Assembly (NCBI GenBank): GCA_015680685.1
Contig: MNCI01034881.1
Coordinates: forward strand, 113,472 to 177,471
DNA: 64,000 bases
Direction of reading: 5' to 3'
Origin: Gnetum montanum
Taxonomy: Eukaryota; Streptophyta; Gnetopsida; Gnetales; Gnetaceae
Shown here: positions 56,958 through 64,000 of the stretch, piece by piece
How the letters are laid out: the number at the start of each line of letters is the position of its first letter
Position numbering within the stretch: the first letter of the stretch is position 1
Position numbers and translations under genes: made by a program
Notes under the pieces: generated by a model
Databases searched by the model: none
What the model saw: the letters and a program-made list of their open reading frames with translations, nothing else
What the model was told of the DNA's origin: nothing

Positions 56958-57969
56958 CTGAAAGCAAGTTCCCATGTGGCAGGCAATAAATAATGTGTTG
57001 TACTAATGGTAGCAATTATATTCTAGCATTTCCCAGATCCAAGCTAGATGCTTCAAGCTTTTTGGCTGCTGATTGGATCCTTCTCCCTACCCACTCCTAA
57101 TTACTCCATTAGTCAAGAATCTCAGAATACGCTGATTTTCCCCAGGAAACATGGTTTCTGTTATTATGGTTGATACCTCCTCTGATAAGTGTGATCAAAT
57201 GATCACACTAAAGTGCTGGAGGAGAAATTGCAGGAAGTCTCATGTACCTTCCCTGAACTAGACTGCCTACTGCCCCACACATGTGTGGGGTGGAGGAACG
57301 TTGGCCACTGGTTCACTTATGCAGCATAGGACCCCATGATTTCTAGGATAATTAGAATTCACCTTAGCATCACCATACACAACACAATGGCAAATGTTAA
57401 CATCATGTTCGAGTGAAGTTAGCCTGTAGCGTAGCAAAATTGGTAGTTGGCAAATAGCGTAGAATAGTTCTTCCCTTGCATGAAGCATAGCAAAAGCATA
57501 AAGGCAATAGTGTAGTAGAACTAACATAGTGTAGCGACAGAAAATTTAATGCAAATTTTAAACAAGAAAGGATTCAATATGTTGTATCCATTTCAAAAAA
57601 TATTCTACTTAACAAAATGATTTGCATTATGCCATGATAGACATGTGTTATGCTATCAACTCACGCACATGGCCAAACCCTCCCGAGGATCGTACACTAC
57701 GCTATTTGCATGATAAGTTGCTAAAATCAACTAAGCCTCTATAGGTGGGCAGCTATAGCAATGGCAGTCTGGGAAACACTGCATGCAACCTTAGTGTAAT
57801 GCCCATACACTTGTCATGGCCGAATCAGCACCAATGGTAGTGTAATGGACAAAATAAAAACAAAAGAAATGACAAAAAATGCAAATTTCGAAATGAATAC
57901 AAAAGTGGAAATAGAAAGTAGAAGCGATGATAGCAGCATATAAAAAAGGAGAGTAATGTAGTAGCTTAC
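56958..57969 (-). other. Antisense gene, introns and candidate second exon
   Basis: Holds the first intron (from donor GTAAGC at 57969), rich in GTAGC/TAGC motifs also found in the B1 intron, and the candidate exon 57374-57248 (GDAKVNSNYPRNHGVLCCIS). How the first exon connects to the small exon at 56957 is unresolved, because the phases do not match directly. Confidence 0.4.
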
Positions 57970-58088
57970 AGAGCCAATGGAGTCTCCTCCTACACCATGA
58001 CACGCACTTGCAATAGACACCCCAGAGGGTCCTTCACCTTATCTACCTTAGCAAGCGCTAGGTGTTTGCGTTCTCTTTTGGGTGCCAT
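57970..58088 (-). pseudogene. Antisense gene, first exon
   Basis: ATG at 58088-58086, MAPKRERKHLALAKVDKVKD then PLGCLLQVRVMV, one TAG, EETPLAL, and donor GTAAGC: 119 nt, as in B1. The stop lies where B1 has CAA in LQEETPLA. The N-terminus is basic. Confidence 0.7.
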
Positions 58089-58222
58089 TGTCTCGGTTGT
58101 AGGTTCTTCCTTAGTCACTATGCTAAATCACCTTTCTCTTGGTTGGAACAACTACTCTATGCTCTAGATGTTAGCTCTGCACTATTATGGAGAAAATGAC
58201 AAGTTTACCAGGGGTAAACCCC

Positions 58223-58230
58223 TATTTATA
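58223..58230 (-). promoter_or_regulatory. TATA box of the antisense gene
   Basis: GGCTATAAATAGGGGTTTAC on the minus strand, 142 bp upstream of the ATG and conserved in B1 (2530-2537). It would drive transcription away from RT and toward protease. Confidence 0.65.
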
Positions 58231-58369
58231 GCCAATACGGTGAAAAAAAACTTGTCATTCTCTCTCCCCGATTAATGTGGGATGTTTCGTACAGCGTAAC
58301 ACTCCCTTCATAGCGTAGCATCATTGTTTGCATCATTACATGTGGGCCTGATCAAAAACTTTGACCCAC

Positions 58370-58640
58370 CTCAAACTAGCCATTTTCCTTCACGAGAATA
58401 ACAAATTAGCAGTCTGCAAAGACCTTAAACTAGCAATTTTAACTCATAACTTCAACTTGTTAGCATTCTGCAAAGACCTTAAACTAATGCACCTCACCTT
58501 CGCAAGTACAACCCATTAGTGGTTCTCAAAGACCTTAAACTAATACTTTTAATTTGTGAATCTAACCCATTAGTGGTTCACAAAGACCTTAAACTAGCTT
58601 TTTTACACTTTTGCATTCAAGCGGTCTGCTACAAACTTAA
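58370..58640 (+). repeat. Tandem array T2 of B4
   Basis: Five or so units with TTAGYRGTYYGCAAAGACC and then TTAAACTARC, directly upstream of the antisense promoter and downstream of nothing else recognisable; equivalent to B1 2715-2960. Confidence 0.8.
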
Positions 58641-59095
58641 AATGACAAACCGCAAACTTCGTATCATGTTTCCAATCATTTAAGATTTTTCATATTTCAT
58701 TCTTACTTTGCAAAGGTCTACTATGCATTGCTACTAAAAATAGGTATCCCTTGACTTGGCATTTATCTCATTATGGCAGGTTGAGTAAGAATGACAATGC
58801 ATCATGATCTTTCTTCACCTCTAGCCTTAACAGGTCCACATGGCAAGCTTGCAAGACAACTGAACCCATAATCTATAGATTGAGGATCATCTGTAGAGAG
58901 CACTATAGCATCCTTAGAAACATCCCTAGACTAGTCCAAACATCTGGTCCAAGCCCTAGATTTAGAGTCCAGGGATGTAACCAAGGATCCTCTCATTGAG
59001 ATGCCTATGACCACATCTAGGGAAAAATAAAAATGTTATAAATTAGCTCCCTCCTAAATTCGCAAACACACAAAGATGTGTCCAAGATACTACAA
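58641..59095 (+). other. B4 linker between T2 and pol
   Basis: Aligns with B1 2961-3454. It has no clear continuous frame and may contain a splice acceptor for pol, as Ogre elements carry an intron before pol; none is demonstrated here. Confidence 0.4.
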
Positions 59096-59735
59096 GACAA
59101 CATCGAGGTCTTTGCATGGTCATATAATGACATGCTAGGTTTAGATCCAAGGCTTATACAACACAACCTTGTCTTACATCCGTGTATGAAAGTAGTTAAG
59201 TAGAAGGCTCACAAGGTTAAACTAGAGATTGCACTGGTCGTCTGAGATGAAATCACCAAGCTATATTAGGTTGGTTTCATCTGGGCAATTGATTACTTAG
59301 AGTGGCTTTCAAACATCACTATGGTTTTTAAGAAAATAGGAGAAATAAAAATTTGTATACACTTCCTGGATCTGAACAAAGCCACGATTAAGGATGACTT
59401 CCCACTGCCGAGTATTGATCAACTCATTGACACTATGGCCAGTCACGCTCTCTTATCCTTCATGGATGGTTTCTCTGGCTATAATCAAATTTACATCAAC
59501 CTAGAGCATCAGTTAACAACAACTTTCATGATCCATTGGGGTAATTTCTATTACACTATGATGCCCTTCGGGCTCAAGAATGCTGGAGCAACCTACCAAA
59601 GAGCCATGACTTACATCTTTAGTGACTACATCCTAGAAACACTGAATGACTACGTGGATGACATAGCGATAAAATATAGAGAGGTCATTGATCATCCCAA
59701 TGATCTAGGTGTAGTCCTCAAGAATTTCTAGATAC
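59096..59735 (+). pseudogene. B4 reverse transcriptase (mostly open)
   Basis: Upstream LGLDPRLIQHNLVL and KAHKVKLEIALVV, then an open frame 59321-59731 with HFLDLNKATIKDDFPLPSID, LLSFMDGFSGYNQIYINLEH, TTTFMIHWGNFYYTMMPFGL, KNAGATYQRAM and NDYVDDIAIK. The YVDD polymerase box and the FMDG motif with the first catalytic Asp are intact. The frame before 59321 has stops (V-stop-DEITKLY-stop). Confidence 0.85.
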
Positions 59736-60430
59736 ATGATTTATGCCTTAACCCACAAAATATGTCTTTAGGGTAAGAACCAGATGCATGTTAGGGTTTG
59801 TAGTATCAGAGGTTGGAATACGAGTGGACCCTAACAAAGTTAATGCCATTGTTAATCTAGTGCCCCCAAAAACCTTAAAGAATTGTGTGGGTTGCAAGGT
59901 AGATTATAGTTCATTAGAAGGTTTATAGCAAAGTTGACTAACAAGTTACACCCCATGCAACATCTTCTAAAGAAAGGGGTTAACTTTGAATCAAAAAATT
60001 CAATGTCAATAAGCCTTTGATGATATGAAGAAAGAGTTTTTACACCTCCAGACTATGTACTCATTGTAGAGGGATAAGTCTTTTTTATCTACCTTGCCAC
60101 CTTAGACATGTCTATCATGGAACTGTTATGTTAGAAATGAGATGACAACTCTAAGATTCCAATGTATTATCTATGTCATGCACTGATAGTGTATGAGGCA
60201 AAATACAATGAGGTGGAGAGAAACCACCTTGCCCTAGTCTTTGCATTAAAGAAATGGAGGAATTATCTATTTCGTAGAAAGGTTAACATCATTTTTAAGA
60301 GCAATGTACTCTAGGCTATCACAAACAATCTATATGAGAGTAGCAGGATAGCCCAATGGAAAGCCATCACTACGGAATTCGATTTGCACTATGTGATCCA
60401 ATCATCGATGAAAGGTCAAGCTATAGCTAC
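59736..60430 (+). pseudogene. B4 standard RNase H (broken)
   Basis: Frames carry MLGFVVSEVGIRVDPNKVNA (connection), KYNEVERNHLALVFALKKWR (catalytic Glu helix) and IAQWKAITTEFDLHYV, with stops and frameshifts between. This is the Ty3 RNase H that follows RT directly. Confidence 0.65.
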
Positions 60431-60437
60431 GTAACTC

Positions 60438-60869
60438 ATGACCTCACCCATCAATGATCAGGCAATCATAGATCTCAAATTCCCTGAAGAGCATGTTAGC
60501 ACCATCAACGCTATCCTATCACATCTTGAAGCCACTTTACATTTTGATGGTGCTTCGACCGCGCGAGGAGGTAGTGTAGCTACCGTCATTACATTTCCCT
60601 CTAGGAAAATGCAACCCTTTACTTATCATTTTTTGTTCCTTTGTATAAAAAACATGGCAGAGTACAAAGGATTACTCAGGGGCCTCTTAGTAGCCAAAGC
60701 ATTAAGCATTCAACACTTGGCAATTCGCGATGATTCACAACTCGTTGTGAATCAAATCACTGAGGTCTACGCCTACAAAGCTACACATTTGCAGCCCTAT
60801 TGCAACCTAGCAAAAACTTTGCTTAAATATTTTGCAACAATGGACGTTCAACACGTGCGGCACAACTAA
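60438..60869 (+). CDS. B4 second, archaeal-type RNase H (open 143 codons)
   Basis: LEATLHFDGASTARGGSVAT holds the first catalytic Asp, NMAEYKGLLRGLLVAKALSI the catalytic Glu, and LAIRDDSQLVVNQITEVYAY the next Asp, with VRHN near the end. A second RNase H of this type between the first one and integrase is diagnostic of Tat-lineage elements. No stop interrupts the domain; the first ATG is an artefact of the polyprotein. Confidence 0.8.
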   Translation: MTSPINDQAIIDLKFPEEHVSTINAILSHLEATLHFDGASTARGGSVATVITFPSRKMQPFTYHFLFLCIKNMAEYKGLLRGLLVAKALSIQHLAIRDDSQLVVNQITEVYAYKATHLQPYCNLAKTLLKYFATMDVQHVRHN

Positions 60870-60889
60870 AACACCATGGTAGATGCCTT

Positions 60890-61915
60890 GGTCACCCTAG
60901 CATTAAATGTTCCACCACACCTGTTTGCAAGTTTGCCTGCTTCAATTACTGAGTGTATGGAGCCTATCACTCAGGCAATACACATAGCCTCTATAAGCGC
61001 TATGGATACCTAGGAGTGCTATGCCAACATTAAAGCCTACCTGCAACATGGTGAGGCCCCATGTAAATTGACATCTACCTAGAGAGATGTGATCTACAAG
61101 TATGCTTGGCAATATGTGCTCATTGGAGACAATGCCCTGAGCAGACACTCCTTTGATGGGATATTGCTACCATGCCTAAATGAGAAGCAAGTGCAGAAGG
61201 TCATTAATGAAGTACACGAGGGACTGTGTGGTGGACACATAGCACCTATGGCCATGGTAGTAAAAATTAGATGCCTAGGGTACTAATGGCCTCACATGGA
61301 GTGTGATTGTCTAGCCAAAGTCAAAATAGGTGATACCTGACAAAGATATGCAAATCTCATACACGTTTTACGTACAGAATTTTACTTGACGTAGATCACA
61401 TGACCTTTCCAGCGATGGGGACTAGACATCATAGGACCTATAATGCCTAAGTCTTCCAGAGGGCATAGCTTCATCAACACCACCATTGATTATTTTATGA
61501 AGTGGGTGGAGGCTATTCCTCTTAGGAAGACTACATCCCAGCAGGTTTGCCACTTCATCTTAGATAACATCGTGATGAGGTTTGGGCTTCCCATGACTAT
61601 TGTGACCAACAATGGACCATAATTTAGTTGTGTGGAAACTAAAACCTTTTGCAGCAATCTTGGCATTAGGCAATCATTCTCCTTGCCATACGACCCGCAA
61701 GAAAATGGATAGGTAGAAGCTATGAATAATTCCATCATCAACTTGCTCAAGAAAATGCTTAACAATAGCAAGAGAAGATGGCATGAGAAAATCCTCTATG
61801 TGCTATGGGCTTATAGGACGATGTGCAGGACTACAATAGGTAAGACTCCTTATAGTCTTGTTTATGGATCTAAAGCAGTGTTACCTCTTGAGCTGCATGT
61901 ACCCTCACTTTGAAT
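60890..61915 (+). pseudogene. B4 integrase (broken)
   Basis: The zinc finger at 61089-61320 has HEGLCGGH and, after a stop, WPHMECDCLAK (HHCC). The core shows WGLDIIGPIMP, FINTTIDYFMKWVEAIPLRK and RFGLPMTIVTNNGP then a stop where Gln is expected, followed by SLPYDPQENG, a stop and VEAMNNSIINLLKKMLNN. The open frame 61722-61913 ends TPYSLVYGSKAVLPLE. All three catalytic regions are recognisable. Confidence 0.8.
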
Positions 61916-62265
61916 GATCCTATCAAACATTGTGAGCAAAGCCTAGAACAACGAGTCAAGGATCATCGATCTCGACTCAATAGAGGAGGAGCATGCACAG
62001 ACACTTGGTTGCATAGAGCAATATTGGAATAGGAAACGGTAGAAGCATCATGCAAACCCACATCAACGGCCAGTAAAGAAGGGGGACCTTGTTCTCAAGG
62101 CTTTCCATGAGCATATGAACAAATTCTAAAAAAATTGGGAAGGTCCATTCATAATCACAAAATCCTATTGGAACGGGGCCTTCAAGTTGGTAGACATGGA
62201 TGGCAATGAGTTCACAAATCTTGTGGACCACTCACATCTCAAGCCATACTAAATTTGATGCATGA
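61916..62265 (+). pseudogene. B4 integrase C-terminal domain (broken)
   Basis: Contains KKGDLVLKAFHEHMNKF, a stop, NWEGPFIITKSYWNGAFKLV and DMDGNEFTN, matching the open B1 copy at 4194-4505; ends just before array T3. Confidence 0.7.
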
Positions 62266-62269
62266 GCAA

Positions 62270-62650
62270 GGTAAGCAATCATTCACTACGATGTAAAATT
62301 GGCAAAGGTAGTCTGCTATGACTATAAATTGGCATAGATAGTCTGCTACAACTTTAAACTAGGCTATCCACCATCTGCTATGATGATAAACTAGCACAGT
62401 GGTCTACTAGGACCTTAAATTAGCATAGCCACCATCCGCTATGATGATAAACTAGCACTATGGCTTGTTGGGACCTTAAAATAGCACAACAGTCTACTAG
62501 GATCTTAAACTAGCATAGCCACCATCTACTACGATGATAAACTAGCACTATGGTCTGCTGGGACCTTAAAATAGCACACCATGGTCTACTAAGACTTTAA
62601 ACCAGCACATCAAATGGTTTACCTAGATCTTAAACTAGGTTCACAGCATG
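62270..62650 (+). repeat. Tandem array T3 of B4 (post-integrase)
   Basis: About eleven units alternating GTCTACTAGGACCTTAAA and CATCTGCTATGATGATAAAC types, each with AAACTAGCA(C/T). A pair of units forms a longer repeat of about 70 bp (for example 62400-62470, 62470-62540 and 62510-62580). Confidence 0.8.
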
Positions 62651-63840
62651 TCCTCAGCATGCATCCATGACTCATCAAGCATGCAAGCATGCACATTGCC
62701 AACATGGGTTGGGACGTTGTAGTTTCATAATGTAGTTCATGATGCCAAGAAAACACTCTCTGGAATATATGCAATTCCACTACAGCCCTTCGCCCTGGTA
62801 GTAGCTTCCATGGTCGGCACCTACTGATGGAGTTCCAGCACTATTGTGGTCCAACCAAAATGTTGCTATGCTCTAGCCCCCATCGTCACCTGAGCCCAAA
62901 AGGTGTTTAGCTATTGGGTAGCCCATATCATAGCTGAACTGCATGATTTTTTCCTTGGGTGGGGACTCCTAAGTAATCACATCACCACAATTCCTAGCTA
63001 CCTCGGTGGCTACCTCTCCACTTTGATCCTGCTAGACCTACTACTGGCCTTTCTAGTTTGGATGTCACATGCCTCAAAAACCATTTCTAGTGTTCTAGTG
63101 GCATCCAAAGTAAGCAAGACCTTTGTCTTTGTTTTACTTGATGGTTGTTTCTTCTGTTTTGCTCTCTGTTGTGTTTGTAGGATACATGACGGAGCAGCAT
63201 CGGTTAAAGGTGCATCTCGCCATGGCAGTAGGGTGCTACATTGTTCCAAGGTGGCCATCCTGACTAGCTTGGCTACTTTGAAGTGCACATCCTATCCTCC
63301 CCCTTAACCTCCTTTACCTCGTTCCTTACACTTGCAATTCTCCTTCTTACACCTCTCTTACGGATTTTCCCCGATGCTTGTAAAGCCCTCCCATATGCTC
63401 AACCGCGAAGTCCATGATGCATGTAACATAATTTGCTGCATGGGAAGCATCTGTAGGTAGTTTAAAGCCCCACATGGATGTAACGCAACTCATCTTAGGA
63501 AAGAAACATCTATCCTACAACAACAAGGTTATCTATAAATGAAAATAGAAAAACAGAAAAAGAAAAGCCTAAAAGAGCAAAAGCTCATGTAAAAAAAGTG
63601 CATGCCTAAAAAAATGAAATGTTAGCTATTTCCCAGTAACCATCTTGAAGCATTCCAATGAGAGGTTAGATGCCTACAAAAGAAATATGCTCATGCATAT
63701 TGACTCCCTCACAAGCACTTCGACGAGGGACCACATTGCTACTTCTTTCCCTTCCTGAAACCATCCTCATAGCTCCACCCTTTTCCCTTTCCCTACATAA
63801 CTATCCTAGCACTCCCAAGCATGAATAAGAGACATCTGGA
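62651..63840 (+). other. B4 3' untranslated region
   Basis: Aligns with B1 4881-6150. A 134-codon open frame at 62903-63307 is hydrophobic, but B1 has stops throughout the same interval and no family motif is present, so I do not call it a gene. Confidence 0.55.
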
Positions 63841-64000
63841 TAGGCCTGATGGACTCTCTGGCTTGCCCACTTGGATGTTTCACCCAGCTGATAGTCTATT
63901 CAGAGACCATGCTTGGAGTTGTCGGTGGTGCTCGAGATGTGCAAAATAGTTTGGCAAGTTTTCTAGTGAAGAATTTTTCTATACTACACTATGCTATGTA
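63841..64000 (+). mobile_element. B4 3' LTR, 5'-truncated and cut by window end
   Basis: From 63841 the sequence matches the B4 5' LTR from about 45633 (GGCCCGATGGACTCTCTAGC region; here GGCCTGATGGACTCTCTGGC). The polypurine tract and the first 155 bp or so of the LTR are missing, because the 3' untranslated region joins directly at GACATCTGG. Confidence 0.75.

Larger units (their letters stand above)
53506..58088 (-). pseudogene. B4 antisense multi-exon gene (unknown function)
   Basis: A gene-like unit opposite to gag and pol, between protease and RT. It has a TATA box, an ATG exon of 119 nt, a candidate exon at 57374-57248, exons at 56957-56926, 56843-56569, 56481-55432, 55310-54637, about 54530-53721 and 53643-53506, ending in TAA. 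Phases agree across the borders 56926/56843, 56569/56481, 55432/55310 and 53721/53643. The total is roughly 1,000 codons. The largest exon has seven in-frame stops, five TAG and two TGA, all reachable by one cytosine deamination. The product starts basic, has a long mixed middle with NINDQLFADLFGVPV-type sequence (actual: EINDQLFADLFGVPVDGLPV), an acidic Glu/Asp region, a charged helical part and an acidic repeat tail. I do not recognise the family. Extra antisense ORFs are known in Tat-lineage elements, but normally outside the gag-pro/pol interval. Confidence 0.7.
45477..64000 (+). mobile_element. B4: giant Tat/Ogre-like element, plus strand (runs off window)
   Basis: At least 18.5 kb: 5' LTR, primer site, leader, gag, protease, array T1 (split by solo LTR B5), an antisense multi-exon gene, array T2, RT, RNase H, a second archaeal-type RNase H, integrase, array T3, 3' untranslated region and the start of a damaged 3' LTR. 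Dual RNase H and giant size are typical of the Tat/Ogre lineage. It is inserted in A4; the left flank is AGTCT. Confidence 0.85.

Noticed and set aside
62903-63307. 134-codon hydrophobic open frame in the B4 3' untranslated region
   Set aside because: The aligned interval in B1 (about 5190-5590) has many stops, the reverse strand is equally open, and no motif is recognisable.

Overview
This is plant nuclear DNA made almost entirely of nested, decayed LTR retrotransposons. I see no intact host gene, tRNA, rRNA or CRISPR array. The lineages present (an Athila-like Ty3 family, a Tat/Ogre-like Ty3 family with an additional archaeal-type RNase H, and one Copia element) point to a large, repeat-rich seed-plant genome. 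The species cannot be read from the sequence. Most in-frame stops are TAG, TGA or TAA where CAG, CGA, CAA or TGG would be expected, so long-term methyl-cytosine deamination explains much of the decay.

Labels used below. Family A is Athila-like: LTRs begin TGATGA and end TCATCA, and the primer site is complementary to tRNA-Asp. Its copies are A1 (1-1557, 3' end only), A2 (16732-18237, minus, 5' LTR plus gag fragment), A3 (19183-30503, complete layout) and A4 (41255-45476, 5' LTR, gag and protease, then interrupted). Family B is Tat/Ogre-like: LTRs begin TGAAACACC and end in ACA, and the 3' polypurine tract is AAAGAGGGGCC. Its copies are B1 (1558 to about 7075, plus), B2 (about 7076-16731, minus), B3 (11500-14271, an LTR pair inside the B2 gag), B4 (45477 to beyond 64000, plus, at least 18.5 kb) and B5 (51712-53167, a solo LTR inside B4). 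K1 is a Copia element (33942-40416, minus).

Layout: A1 3' LTR; B1 with part of an antisense gene, a pol deletion, a tandem array and the 3' LTR; an inverted LTR-to-LTR junction near 7075; B2 with gag and protease but no pol, carrying B3; A2; AT-rich unassigned DNA; A3 with gag, protease, RT, RNase H, integrase and an extra coiled-coil ORF; AT-rich unassigned DNA containing K1; A4; and B4 inserted into A4, running off the right edge.

The most notable content is in family B. Between protease and reverse transcriptase B4 carries a gene-like unit on the opposite strand (about 58230 down to 53506): TATA box, start codon, several exons with GT/AG borders and matching phases, an acidic region and an acidic repeat tail, for a protein of roughly 1,000 residues. 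The TATA box, start codon and a first exon of exactly 119 nt recur in B1. Short tandem arrays sharing an AAACTA core lie on both sides of this unit and after integrase, and losses in the related copies have ends at or near them. In A3 a separate sense-strand ORF follows integrase and encodes a long coiled-coil protein.
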